Of a DNA stretch of 64,000 bases, positions 8,045-17,014 are shown piece by piece. The position numbers and the translations under genes were made by a program. The stretch spans positions 1 to 64,000 of the forward strand of contig JBDROF010000016.1 of NCBI GenBank assembly GCA_043810345.1. The letters are read 5' to 3'. The first letter of the stretch is position 1. The number at the start of each line of letters is the position of its first letter. The notes beneath the pieces were generated by a model. The model worked only from the letters and a program-made list of their open reading frames with translations. It had not been told where the DNA came from and searched no databases. This stretch comes from QYOJ01 sp043810345. Its GTDB lineage: Bacteria > Bacteroidota > Bacteroidia > Bacteroidales > FEN-979.

Positions 8045-10963
8045 TTATTCCACCAGGAGTTTAGCAGAATGTAACTCCCCGCCAATTGTCGCCTTCAGGG
8101 AGTACATCCCCGTATTTACACGTTTACCCCCGGTTAGTTGACCATTCCATGAGATGGTATGGATGCCCCGGGGATAGGTGGATTCCAGAATCAGGGCGAC
8201 GTTCCTTCCTGTTAAATCATAAAGTTCCAATCGCACCTGGGAACTTTCCTGAAGCAAGAGCTGTATATGCAGCCACTCCTTCATGGGGTTTGGATAGATG
8301 ACCAACCTGCTTTGTTGCGATTCATTCCAGGGGCTCGGGATCCACATCGTGGAGGTGTCATATCCGCCGGACAGGCAGGCTACCAAACCGTTGCGGTTAC
8401 CCAGCACCATCTCCATACTGGAATCCCCTACAATATCGGGAATTGCATTCAATGCATCCACTGCAGCAGATACAGGGGTTGAGGCCAATACGGTACCGTC
8501 AATGCCATCCAGGAAATAAGCGAAATTGCTCTGGAAAAGCGTTCCAATGATGGCATCATTGTATCCATCCCAGGTCACATCTCCAATGTTGGCGACGTTC
8601 CACGATTTGTCGGCCAGTGGCTTGGTCCAGATATAGTCGCAGGTATATCCGTTGATCATGATGCCCTGGGTTCCGCTGTGCGCTACCAGGAAATCACGGT
8701 AGCCATCCTGGTTGATATCCCCCATATCCTGGAGTCGTAGGATGAGGTTAGGACCAATGTTTTTGATACGGACATTCGCACCGCTTGCAGCATTGATCAG
8801 CAATATCATGCCCCCAAAATCCCCGGCTGCGATGTCTTTGATTCCGTCATTCGTGATGTCATCCAGCTGCATCAACCCCCATACGGAAGTTCCGGTGGGA
8901 TAATTGGTCCATTCAATGATTCCAGTGGATCCGTTGATTCCAAATATCCTGCCAGCAGTCTCCTGTTGATTTGCCCCCCCCGCAATCACATCTGGCTTCC
9001 CATCGCCGGTGAAGTCTTCAACTCCAATGACCGAAAACAGAGGACCGCTATCCGGATTCCGACGCTCCCAAATGGAGATCCCTGTCAACCCGTTCAGGCA
9101 GTAGACCCGGACAGGGCCTGTATTATTGCCATCGTTACCGGTGCAAGCCAGCACATCCGGGTGTCCATCGTTATTGTAATCGTATTTTGCATTCACCTGG
9201 TAAACCCAGCCGCCTCCACCATATTCATGAGTGTCGTGTTTCCATATCTGTAGCCCTGTTTTTCCTGAAAGCGCCACGATGGAACGGTCGCCTCCCGTTG
9301 TGCCTGCAATCACATCGCGGTATCCGTCCCCGTTAATGTCTGCAATGGTTGTCAGATCATTTTGTTGATACACCGATCCAGCATAGTTTTCCGTTGCCCA
9401 TAACACATCCCCCTGACCTGAGGCATTTCCGTTGAAACAGCGGATGTAGTAATCCTCCGACCCAACCAACACATCATCCACTCCGTCGCCTGTGATATCC
9501 TGAATGGGTGTGATGGCTTTCGGACTGTTGTCGTAGCCCCCGGTGATTGTATAATTCCACAATGGGGTTCCGATCGGATACTGGGTATCCACACCTGCAC
9601 CCTGCAGGTCGATATCTACTGTATTTTGTCCCACGGCATCGGAAACAATGGTCAGCGTTCCGCTATAATCGATTCCCTCTTCGGGATGGAACCAGATACC
9701 AATTTGAATGGTAGTGTTGGAGGGTATCATTATGGGAAGAACCACCGATTCATCTACGATAAAATGCGGATCGCTCATATTCAGGGCAGTGATGGTCAGC
9801 GTAGAATTTCCGTCGTTGGTGACCGGCAGATACCATCTTGAATAGGCTCCTGCCCTGCGATTCCCCCAATCGTGGGAGGTGTACTGCAAGAAAATGTGCG
9901 GGCCGTTATAAACCCCCTGGCCGGTCAGGGTGACATTCACGGCCGGATTCAACGGATCGTTCGAGTTGATCGTGACCTGCGTGTTCAGTGGAGTTGCCGT
10001 AATTGGAGTATACGTTAATGGCACATCCACGCTATCCCCTGGGATGATGGTATAGGGTGCGACGAATGAGGTAGTTATGGGTTGTCCCGAGGGAATCCCG
10101 ATGCTCGTTATGGTAAGGTCGGCAGTACCTGTATTCTGAACCTGACAGTTCCAGGTGGAGCTATTGCCAATGGTGACATTGCCGTAATTATGAGAGGTAA
10201 CGGGAACGGTGATTGCCGGGGTGCCGGTTCCGGCCAGATCTACTTTGTATAAGGTGCTGTTCGATCCCAATGGTCCATCACAGTACCAGAGATAGGTGCC
10301 ATCGTAAACTATGCCGGCAGGTCTCTGTGTTTCGCAGGCATGACTCTCCAGAACGGTTCCGGTAGTTGTAACCTTGTACAGCATATAGGCATAATAATCC
10401 GCAATCCAGAGATCGGGACCCTGCAGACAGATATCCCATGGCTGGTTGTTCGGAGGGGTGAATTGCGACAACACAGTTCCGGAAGCGTTGATCTTATAAA
10501 CAGTTCCAGGATCAGGATAGTAGGTACAAACCCAGTAGTTGCCCGCATCATAGGCGATGCCCGACATATAATGATCAGGGAGGTTCAGCGTGGATACGGT
10601 CGTACCCGACATGGTAAATTCAATCGCAGTTGCAGGGACGGAAGTGGCGGTTACATGATCCGTTGTTACCAGATTCGGATCTTTATAGGTCAACCCGTAA
10701 GCGTCGCCAAAAGAGCCTGTGCATTGCAGCGAGTAGGTTCCGTTCCCGGGGTTGAACTTGTAGATCTGGTCGCCATTTGCACCATATATCCCAAAATAGA
10801 TGTAGGTTCCGTTCCAAGCCAGGCCGGAGGCTTTTCCGGGAATGGAATAGGAGGCAACGATCGACCAGACAGTCGGTTGTTTGTTCTCCTGGCCGAATGA
10901 AGTCATGATGATGGCGTAGCATGCCAGCCATAAGATGACAAGGGAGCGAATAGTTGTTTTCAT
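8045..10963 (-). CDS. Large secreted FG-GAP repeat protein with T9SS type A sorting domain
   Basis: A 972-residue protein. A signal peptide (about residues 1-24) is followed by a beta-propeller-like region (25-250), two choice-of-anchor-D/HYDIN-like Ig domains (about 255-450, for example HNYGNVTIGNSSTWNCQVQN), and a run of FG-GAP-like repeats (about 470-860) with Ca-binding patterns such as DITGDGVDDVLVGS and DINGDGYRDVIAG. The last 85 residues form a type A C-terminal sorting domain (YPNPMKEWLHIQL ... ARLLVE-like end). It should be exported by Sec and then by the type IX system to the cell surface. No catalytic motif was seen; adhesion or binding is possible. Convergent with the S46 peptidase gene. 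Confidence 0.88.
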   Translation of the reverse strand: MKTTIRSLVILWLACYAIIMTSFGQENKQPTVWSIVASYSIPGKASGLAWNGTYIYFGIYGANGDQIYKFNPGNGTYSLQCTGSFGDAYGLTYKDPNLVTTDHVTATSVPATAIEFTMSGTTVSTLNLPDHYMSGIAYDAGNYWVCTYYPDPGTVYKINASGTVLSQFTPPNNQPWDICLQGPDLWIADYYAYMLYKVTTTGTVLESHACETQRPAGIVYDGTYLWYCDGPLGSNSTLYKVDLAGTGTPAITVPVTSHNYGNVTIGNSSTWNCQVQNTGTADLTITSIGIPSGQPITTSFVAPYTIIPGDSVDVPLTYTPITATPLNTQVTINSNDPLNPAVNVTLTGQGVYNGPHIFLQYTSHDWGNRRAGAYSRWYLPVTNDGNSTLTITALNMSDPHFIVDESVVLPIMIPSNTTIQIGIWFHPEEGIDYSGTLTIVSDAVGQNTVDIDLQGAGVDTQYPIGTPLWNYTITGGYDNSPKAITPIQDITGDGVDDVLVGSEDYYIRCFNGNASGQGDVLWATENYAGSVYQQNDLTTIADINGDGYRDVIAGTTGGDRSIVALSGKTGLQIWKHDTHEYGGGGWVYQVNAKYDYNNDGHPDVLACTGNDGNNTGPVRVYCLNGLTGISIWERRNPDSGPLFSVIGVEDFTGDGKPDVIAGGANQQETAGRIFGINGSTGIIEWTNYPTGTSVWGLMQLDDITNDGIKDIAAGDFGGMILLINAASGANVRIKNIGPNLILRLQDMGDINQDGYRDFLVAHSGTQGIMINGYTCDYIWTKPLADKSWNVANIGDVTWDGYNDAIIGTLFQSNFAYFLDGIDGTVLASTPVSAAVDALNAIPDIVGDSSMEMVLGNRNGLVACLSGGYDTSTMWIPSPWNESQQSRLVIYPNPMKEWLHIQLLLQESSQVRLELYDLTGRNVALILESTYPRGIHTISWNGQLTGGKRVNTGMYSLKATIGGELHSAKLLVE

Positions 10964-10973
10964 AATGGAAAAT

Positions 10974-12761
10974 TTATTTACGAAATCTGTCTAATAGTGA
11001 TTGGTCGTTGATCTCTTTGGAGAGACCTTCAATAATATCATAGGGAACCTCAAAAAGGTCTAGGATAATAAGGGCGTCCAGACAATAATTAAACAATGGG
11101 TCGATGTTAAATCCGATAATTTCCGCATTCACGCTGAGGTACTTTTTAAACAGAACCGGGGTTTTGTAAATGGGATCTATGCTGCTGACGAAACGGTCGA
11201 GGCGGTTCAGGTCCTTCCCCACGTAACTCAGGAAGAGGTGTTTATTGATTTTTCGCGGAACCCGGATAGTAAACGGTTTATTGGGGTGAATATATTCGGC
11301 AAACTCGGAGTTATAAAAATTCTCTTTCAGAAATTCAACCGCCAGCGCCTTGGAAACATCCAGGAACTCATTGCTCATACTTACCGGTCCGATCAGGTAT
11401 CGGTATTCCGGGTTTTTGATCAGCAGGTAAAGAATCCCTTTCCAGAGCATAAAGAGCGACATGGTTTTTTTCTGGTACTCTTTGGCAATGAATGAACGTC
11501 CAAGCTCAATGGAGACACCCAACACCGTGGAGAAGTCGGGGTCGATCTGAAAAAGCGTACTGATGTAGAAACCGGGAATGCCATAACGTTCCAGGATCTC
11601 TCTCCCCTTTCCAATCCGGTATCCTCCTACAATGGTCTTTTCATCCTCATCCCAGATAAATAGTTGATCGAAAAACTGATCAAAATGGTCCAGGTCAAAG
11701 CTTTTGTTTGTTCCTTCTCCAACCAGCCGGTAAGTTATCTCCCGTAACCGACCTATTTCAGTAGTAATATACGGGATCCGTTCGGTTGGGGCACAGAATA
11801 CCGACTGATTCTGGATCTGAAACATTTTGAACTCACTGGTGATCAATTCGATCTCATGGATCAGCTGATTCTGGGGAACGGGATCTATCACTGCTTCCTG
11901 ATCTACACCCTTAAGTGCTACCGAAGCTTGCCGTTTGATGTTCGACAGCGGAATCCCCAGTGCATAGGTTTTCATCCGGAGAAATTTACCAAACTCCCGG
12001 ACATCGTCAAATTCATCCTGTTCCTTGACCAGGATCGGTGTCCCGATCCGGATCCGGATGTTTTTTCCTTTTTTATTGAAGAGTTCTGATGGAAGCTTAA
12101 CGGTCCGGAGAATCGGATGGATGATTCCCAGAAAATGGAAGAAGAGGCTGTTGGAGCCATCGAAGTAGACCGGAATCACCGGTACTTTCGCCCGTTTGAT
12201 AAACTTTAGGATGGAGTGCTGCCATTCTTTGTCGGCCACCCCCCGGTACTGTAACTTTACCGAGGATACCTCACCGGCAGGAAAAATCCCGATAGGATGG
12301 CCGCTCTGGAGATGAATGTACGCATACTTGAGACCACCAAAACTGGACCTGACATCTTTGTACGTCTCAAAGGGATTCACTGCTAAAAAATATTGGTTCA
12401 GAGAATCCAGTTTGGTCAGTATAAAATTTGCCAGTACCTTAAAATCAGGCCTTACATCGGTAAGTATCTTCAGCAACAGGATCCCGTCAATTCCACCGTA
12501 AGCGTGATTGGCGACGGTGATAAAGGAACCTTTTTTGGGAATGTTCTCCAGTTCCTGCTCATTCACGGTAAAACTGATTTCCATGGTGTTGATGGCCTGT
12601 TGGATAAATTTCCTGGCCGGTAGCTGACAGATCTTTGAGTACTCTTTGTTGATCTTATCAAACTTGAGCAGTTTGAAAAGAAGTTTAGCCAGCGTCTCTC
12701 CGCCGAAAAACTGCAGGTATTTATTTGCTTCAACAAGTTGTTTCGGGGAGATCAGGTCCAT
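10974..12761 (-). CDS. OlsF-like bifunctional acyltransferase (PlsC domain plus GNAT-type domain)
   Basis: About 595 residues. The N-terminal half is a glycerolphosphate/lyso-lipid acyltransferase domain with the catalytic block NHAYGGIDG (an HX5D variant, as in lyso-aminolipid O-acyltransferases) and a GIFPAGEVSSV block. The C-terminal half (about 310-560) resembles the acyl-ACP:amino acid N-acyltransferase (OlsB/GNAT) fold, with FDQLFIWDEDEKTIVGGYRI. This domain pair matches OlsF of Serratia and Flavobacterium, which makes ornithine lipids from amino acid and acyl-ACP; Bacteroidota also make glycine lipids with the same two activities as separate proteins. Amino acid substrate undecided. 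ATG at 12761 is chosen because a promoter box lies just upstream and a longer frame would overlap rnr. Confidence 0.82.
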   Translation of the reverse strand: MDLISPKQLVEANKYLQFFGGETLAKLLFKLLKFDKINKEYSKICQLPARKFIQQAINTMEISFTVNEQELENIPKKGSFITVANHAYGGIDGILLLKILTDVRPDFKVLANFILTKLDSLNQYFLAVNPFETYKDVRSSFGGLKYAYIHLQSGHPIGIFPAGEVSSVKLQYRGVADKEWQHSILKFIKRAKVPVIPVYFDGSNSLFFHFLGIIHPILRTVKLPSELFNKKGKNIRIRIGTPILVKEQDEFDDVREFGKFLRMKTYALGIPLSNIKRQASVALKGVDQEAVIDPVPQNQLIHEIELITSEFKMFQIQNQSVFCAPTERIPYITTEIGRLREITYRLVGEGTNKSFDLDHFDQFFDQLFIWDEDEKTIVGGYRIGKGREILERYGIPGFYISTLFQIDPDFSTVLGVSIELGRSFIAKEYQKKTMSLFMLWKGILYLLIKNPEYRYLIGPVSMSNEFLDVSKALAVEFLKENFYNSEFAEYIHPNKPFTIRVPRKINKHLFLSYVGKDLNRLDRFVSSIDPIYKTPVLFKKYLSVNAEIIGFNIDPLFNYCLDALIILDLFEVPYDIIEGLSKEINDQSLLDRFRK

Positions 12762-12790
12762 GGATCGAGTCAGAAATTGATAAGGAATTA

Positions 12791-12824
12791 CAAAGTTAGA
12801 ATTTTCACGTAGCGAATCACCAAG
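12791..12824 (-). promoter_or_regulatory. Promoter of the OlsF-like gene
   Basis: On the minus strand CTTG, 22 bases, then TAACTTTG (12798-12791), a match to the Bacteroidetes -7 box. It lies 30 bases upstream of the ATG at 12761 and within 40 bases of the rnr stop, giving the acyltransferase gene its own promoter. The -33 part overlaps a repeat-like stretch just after the rnr stop codon. Confidence 0.55.
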
Positions 12825-12828
12825 TTCA

Positions 12829-14985
12829 TCAAGTGACCAGATCAAAATCCATTTGTTTCTTTCCCAGGTCAATCCGTTTTACCCTGATCCTTACTTTGTT
12901 ACCCAGCTTATACTGATATCCGTAACGCTGGCCAATCACTTGAAAGTTCTCCTCATCCAGGTAGTAAAAATCATCCTCCAGATCCCGCAGTCTCACCATT
13001 CCTTCACATTTGGTTCCGATGATCTCCACAAAAAGACCCCATTTACTCACGCCGGATATCAATCCGTTGAACTCCTGCCCCACTTTATCCAGCATGAACT
13101 CCACCTGTTTGTACTTCACCGACATCCGTTCGGCTTCAATCGCTTTCCGCTCCATCTCCGAAGAGTGGTCACACATCGGTTCATACACATCCTCTTTTAC
13201 CGAGGGAGCTCCATCCAAATATTCCTGAAAGATCCGGTGTGCCATCAGGTCGGGATATCGACGGATAGGTGACGTAAAGTGGGTATAGAAAGGAAAAGCC
13301 AATCCGTAATGGCCGATGTTGTGAGTGGAGTAGTAAGCTTTGGCCATGGTCCGGATGGCAATGGTCTCGATCATGTTCTCTGTGCCGGTTCCCCTGATAT
13401 CCCGAAAGAGGGTGTTAAAGGATTGGGCCAGAGCTTTGTTGGAGGTAAGGATCATACGGTATCCGAGTTTCTTAATGAAATCGACAAAGGCCTGCAGTTT
13501 CTCAGGGCTCGGCGTATCGTGGACGCGATAGACAAAGGTCTTCGGTGGCCGCTCTTCCTTCTTTTTGCCAACCCTTTCAGCGACCCGTCTGTTTGCCAGT
13601 AACATGAAATCCTCGATCAGTTTGTTGGCCTCTTTCATTTCGCGGAGATAGATCGCCAGGGGTTTGCCCTCACGATCCAGTTTGAACCGCACCTCCTGGG
13701 TCTCAAAATTGATGGACCCCTTCCGGAACCGCTCGGCCCTGAGCGCGGTGGCAATGGTATTGAATACCTTGATCTCTTCTGCATACTCTCCTGTACCGGT
13801 TTCAATGACCTCCTGTACCTCCTCATAGGAGAACCGGCAGTTGGAATGAATGACCGTCTTCCCGAACCACTCTTTGTATAGTTTTCCATTTTCGTCGAGT
13901 TCAAACACCCCTGAAAAACAGAGACGGTCTTTGTGGGGTTGAAGTGAACAAAGCTCATTGGACAATCGTTCGGGCAGCATGGGGATCACCCGGTCAACAA
14001 GGTAAATGGAGGTCCCCCGCTGATACGCCTCTTCATCAACCGCGGTACCCGGTTTGACATAATAAGAGACATCTGCTATATGAACTCCAACTTCCCAATG
14101 ACCGTTCACAAGTTTCTGAAGGGAGATGGCATCATCGAAATCCTTCGCATCCTCGGGGTCAATCGTGATGGTGAAGATCTCACGAAAATCCTTTCTGGAT
14201 CTGATCTCCCGTTTCGGAATATCTGCCGCGATAGCTTCTGCTTCTCTCTCTGTAGCTTTCGAAAAGGCTAGTGGAAAATCAAACTCGGCCAGGATCGACT
14301 GCATCTCCACCTGGTTGTCACCGGGTTTCCCAAGAACCTGGATGATCTTCCCGAAGGGGTTCTGAGAGTGTTCGGGCCATTCGCTGATGGCTGCAATCAC
14401 TTTCTGTCCGCCTCGGGCGCCGTTCAAATTCTCCCTGGGTATGTATATATCGACCGGCATCGCAGCATTGTCAGGGATCACGAAAGCAATGTTCTTCGTG
14501 ACCTCCAGAATGCCCACAAACTTCGTTTTGTATCGTTTGATGATCTCAACGATCTCCCCTTCCCGCTTCCTTCCCTTCCGGATAGGGAAGAGGGAGACCT
14601 TCACATAATCGCCATGCAGGGCATGACCGGTATTTCCGGCATTGATGTACACATCGCCCGATTTATCATCCGGGATCACATAGGCCTTCCCCGATTGTTT
14701 CATGTCAACCGTTCCGCTCATGTGGGTCGTCACCGACTTCTGGTACGGTTGTCCTTCCGGATTGACCCGGTATTTTCCCCGGTTGGATTCGATGAGTTCC
14801 CGGTTTCGGAACAGCTCTTCGATCAACAGCCTGACCAGGTCTTTTCCGGCCCGGTCCTCCACGCCGATCCGCCTGGAAACCTGCTTGTAATTCAGTGCGC
14901 TGTGAGGATTCTCCAGGTAAACCTGCTGGATGTTGTTGATAAGTGTACTCTTCTGATCGCCGCTAAGGCGTTGCTTTTTGGTCAT
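12829..14985 (-). CDS. rnr: Ribonuclease R
   Basis: A 718-residue 3'-5' exoribonuclease of the RNase II/R family, within the usual length. Order: N-terminal winged-helix (about 10-70), cold-shock-like OB domains (about 80-230), RNB catalytic domain (about 250-580) with the four-Asp metal site in DPEDAKDFDDAISLQ, and a C-terminal S1 domain (about 630-716, GLISGVSKWGLFVEI). It degrades structured RNA, including rRNA and mRNA fragments. The region upstream of its ATG is filled with short tandem repeats; the downstream acyltransferase gene has a separate promoter. Confidence 0.96.
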   Translation of the reverse strand: MTKKQRLSGDQKSTLINNIQQVYLENPHSALNYKQVSRRIGVEDRAGKDLVRLLIEELFRNRELIESNRGKYRVNPEGQPYQKSVTTHMSGTVDMKQSGKAYVIPDDKSGDVYINAGNTGHALHGDYVKVSLFPIRKGRKREGEIVEIIKRYKTKFVGILEVTKNIAFVIPDNAAMPVDIYIPRENLNGARGGQKVIAAISEWPEHSQNPFGKIIQVLGKPGDNQVEMQSILAEFDFPLAFSKATEREAEAIAADIPKREIRSRKDFREIFTITIDPEDAKDFDDAISLQKLVNGHWEVGVHIADVSYYVKPGTAVDEEAYQRGTSIYLVDRVIPMLPERLSNELCSLQPHKDRLCFSGVFELDENGKLYKEWFGKTVIHSNCRFSYEEVQEVIETGTGEYAEEIKVFNTIATALRAERFRKGSINFETQEVRFKLDREGKPLAIYLREMKEANKLIEDFMLLANRRVAERVGKKKEERPPKTFVYRVHDTPSPEKLQAFVDFIKKLGYRMILTSNKALAQSFNTLFRDIRGTGTENMIETIAIRTMAKAYYSTHNIGHYGLAFPFYTHFTSPIRRYPDLMAHRIFQEYLDGAPSVKEDVYEPMCDHSSEMERKAIEAERMSVKYKQVEFMLDKVGQEFNGLISGVSKWGLFVEIIGTKCEGMVRLRDLEDDFYYLDEENFQVIGQRYGYQYKLGNKVRIRVKRIDLGKKQMDFDLVT

Positions 14986-15066
14986 TGGTTAATTGGTTAT
15001 TGGTCAGGAGGTCAGACAATCATCGGTTATTTAATTCGTAATTCGTAATTCGTGATTTTGAATTAG
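14983..15066. repeat. Degenerate 7-8 base tandem repeats between rnr and the ABC ATPase gene
   Basis: The whole gap carries short tandem repeats: ATTGGTTA twice, then a GGTCAGGAGGTCAG stretch, then AATTCGT three times ending in AATTCGTGATTTTGAATT. The last unit overlaps the stop codon of the ABC ATPase gene and the first overlaps the start of rnr. No hairpin terminator is evident between the two genes. The AATTCGT unit recurs at about 55861-55883. Confidence 0.65.
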
Positions 15067-16838
15067 TCCCCCATCGCCTCCAGTAACACCTTCGTATACT
15101 CCGATTTCGGGTGTACATAGATCTCCTCCGGGTCTCCCATTTCCACGATTCTTCCCTCTTTCATGACGATAAGGCGATCCGACATGTATTTAACCACATT
15201 CAGATCGTGTGAGATAAAAATATAGGTGAGTTGAAGTTCGCGTTTGAGGTCATTCAGCAGGTTGAGGATCTGTGCCTGGATAGAGATATCGAGGGCAGAA
15301 ACCGATTCATCGCAGATAATCAGGCGTGGCTCTACGGCCAAAGCCCGTGCAATGCAGATCCGTTGCCGTTGTCCGCCCGAGAATTCATGAGGATAGCGGA
15401 AGTAGTGCTCCGGTTTGAGACCCACTTTCTGTAACAGCACGTTTACTTTTTCCGTTCGCTGGTGCCTGGTTCCGCTTAGATGATGAACTTCCATCGGCTC
15501 CCGTATGGCTTCGCCTATCATCATCCGCGGGTTCAACGATGAGTATGGATCCTGGAACACGATCTGCAAGTCTTTATGGAGAGATTTCAGTTGGCTGCGG
15601 GTAAGGGTGGTGATATCCTTGTCTTTGTAACGTATTCGTCCTTCCGAAGGGGGTATCAACCGCAGGATCACCCGTGATAAGGTGGTTTTCCCGCATCCTG
15701 ATTCACCTGCAATCCCCAGTGTTTCACCCGGATAGAGTAAGAAACTGACATCCTCCAAAGCCCGCATTGACTCACGTTCGCCGTAAAGCCAACCGGATCC
15801 CTTTGAAAACTTTTTCCCGATATGTTCCACCTTCAGCACCGGCTCCTGGCTGTACAACTTTTTATGATCAGCTACTCGCTCCTCCCGGGAAATAATCTCA
15901 TGCTGATCCGGGATGCGCGATGCGCGATCCGTGATGAGTGATTCTTCTTCGTCATTCGTCCCTCGTCCTTCGTCCCTCGTCACGGAACCCATATAGTCCC
16001 CCACCGTAAGTAACCTCCTCAGACGTACATCCAGTGGCGGCCGGCAGGCGATCAATCCCTGGGTATAGGGGTGTTGCGGATGTTCAAACACCCTGCGAAC
16101 CTCCCCCTCCTCCACTATCTTCCCCTGGTACATCACTGCGATACGATCCGCAAACCGGGAGATCAGTCCCAGGTCGTGAGTGATGAACAGGATGCTCATG
16201 TTCCTTTTTTGCTGAAGTCGTTGAAGTAAATCGAGGATGGTTTTCTGTACCGAAACATCCAGAGCGGTGGTAGGTTCGTCGGCAATCAGCAGGGAGGGGT
16301 TACAGGAGATCGCCATGGCAATCATCACCCGTTGCTTCTGGCCGCCCGAAAGTTCATGAGGATAGGAACGAAAGATCCGGGGAGGTTCCGGCAGACGTAC
16401 TTCACTGAAGAGTCCCAATACTCGTTCCCTGGCTGCTTTGTTGGAGATCCCAAGATGCCTTTGTAACGTCTCCGATACCTGTTCACCACAGGTAAATACC
16501 GGATTCAAAGAGGTCATCGGCTCCTGAAAGATCATGGAGATCGAACGACCACGGATCTTTTCCAGCTCTCGTTCCGGCAGGGTGTCAAGCCGCATTTCCT
16601 GACCGGAGGAGCTGATAAAACGGATTGCCTTCACAGTCACTTTTCCCGGCGGGTCGGGAATCAGCCCAAGGATCGAGAGGGCGGTGACAGTTTTTCCCGA
16701 ACCCGATTCGCCTACAATGCCCAGAATCTCTCTCTTTCCCAGTTGGAAAGAAATATCATCTACGGCAATAGTTTCTCCGCCCTCAATTCTGAAACGAACA
16801 ATAAGATGCTCCACATCCAGTAACGGATTTCCCGGCAT
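15063..16838 (-). CDS. Fused oligopeptide/dipeptide-type ABC transporter ATPase (DppD-DppF-like)
   Basis: About 591 residues with two complete ABC ATPase domains in tandem. Domain 1 (about 8-270): Walker A GESGSGKT, signature LSGGQKQR, Walker B LLIADEPT. Domain 2 (about 330-590): Walker A GESGCGKT, signature FSGGQRQR, Walker B LIICDES. The last part of each domain resembles the oligo_HPY region of peptide transporters. It powers import of peptides or nickel-like solutes, but no permease or binding-protein gene is near. The linker between domains (about 286-313) is encoded by eleven tandem 7-base units. ATG at 16838 is chosen because the sequence before it is repeat and promoter. Confidence 0.9.
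   Translation of the reverse strand: MPGNPLLDVEHLIVRFRIEGGETIAVDDISFQLGKREILGIVGESGSGKTVTALSILGLIPDPPGKVTVKAIRFISSSGQEMRLDTLPERELEKIRGRSISMIFQEPMTSLNPVFTCGEQVSETLQRHLGISNKAARERVLGLFSEVRLPEPPRIFRSYPHELSGGQKQRVMIAMAISCNPSLLIADEPTTALDVSVQKTILDLLQRLQQKRNMSILFITHDLGLISRFADRIAVMYQGKIVEEGEVRRVFEHPQHPYTQGLIACRPPLDVRLRRLLTVGDYMGSVTRDEGRGTNDEEESLITDRASRIPDQHEIISREERVADHKKLYSQEPVLKVEHIGKKFSKGSGWLYGERESMRALEDVSFLLYPGETLGIAGESGCGKTTLSRVILRLIPPSEGRIRYKDKDITTLTRSQLKSLHKDLQIVFQDPYSSLNPRMMIGEAIREPMEVHHLSGTRHQRTEKVNVLLQKVGLKPEHYFRYPHEFSGGQRQRICIARALAVEPRLIICDESVSALDISIQAQILNLLNDLKRELQLTYIFISHDLNVVKYMSDRLIVMKEGRIVEMGDPEEIYVHPKSEYTKVLLEAMGD
15905..15981. repeat. Eleven tandem heptamers inside the ABC ATPase gene
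   Basis: Eleven 7-base units in a row: GATCCGG, GATGCGC, GATGCGC, GATCCGT, GATGAGT, GATTCTT, CTTCGTC, ATTCGTC, CCTCGTC, CTTCGTC, CCTCGTC. Since 7 is not a multiple of 3 the encoded peptide repeats only every 21 bases; on the coding strand it reads as a hydrophilic, Asp/Glu/Arg-rich linker between the two ATPase domains. The frame stays open. Confidence 0.85.
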
Positions 16839-16857
16839 ATACGCTTGAAATTTATTG

Positions 16858-16865
16858 TAAACATA
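16858..16865 (-). promoter_or_regulatory. Possible -7 box of the ABC ATPase gene
   Basis: TATGTTTA on the minus strand matches TAnnTTTG except for the last base, and lies 20 bases before the ATG at 16838. The decamer array begins 5 bases further upstream, so repeat units would fall in the -33 region. Confidence 0.35.
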
Positions 16866-16870
16866 CGAAA

Positions 16871-16924
16871 ATTGCACACCATTGCACACCATTGCACATC
16901 ATTGCACATCATTGCACATGATTG
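16871..16924. repeat. Decamer tandem repeat ATTGCACAYC x5
   Basis: Five perfectly phased copies of a 10-base unit (ATTGCACACC twice, ATTGCACATC twice, ATTGCACATG), plus a partial unit, in the divergent gap between the ABC ATPase gene and comF. The same unit appears in reverse orientation at 20408-20442, on the far side of the next two genes. Confidence 0.9.
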
Positions 16925-16926
16925 TC

Positions 16927-16944
16927 ATTGCGTAGCGAAGCAAT
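16927..16944. repeat. Small inverted repeat ATTGC...GCAAT
   Basis: ATTGCGTAGCGAAGCAAT has perfect 5-base arms around an 8-base loop and directly follows the decamer array. It resembles short palindromic intergenic repeats containing AGCGAAGCAAT known from many bacteria. A related TAGCGAAG-containing stretch occurs at 46957-46988. Confidence 0.45.
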
Positions 16945-16971
16945 CACCTCATTTTTTTTTCATCCTGCCTT

Positions 16972-17014
16972 TAACCTTTTAGCTCTTTTCTGGATTAATG
17001 GGAAAAGAAAAGCT
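16972..17014 (+). promoter_or_regulatory. comF leader with conserved hairpin, shared with the lamin-tail gene
   Basis: The leader contains TTTAACCTTTTAGC, then CTTTTC, GGATTAATGG, GAAAAG and ends AAAAGCT directly before ATG. CTTTTC and GAAAAG can pair around a loop containing GGATTAATGG. The same elements in the same order precede the lamin-tail gene at 20301-20345 (minus strand). Confidence 0.5.

Noticed and set aside
8045..10963. Long frames on the opposite strand of the FG-GAP, lamin-tail and BNR proteins
   Set aside because: They lie wholly inside clear genes, lack domain signatures and are explained by repetitive coding sequence.
12762..12872. Longer N-terminus for the OlsF-like acyltransferase
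   Set aside because: It would overlap the rnr coding end and include the gene's own promoter; no domain needs it.
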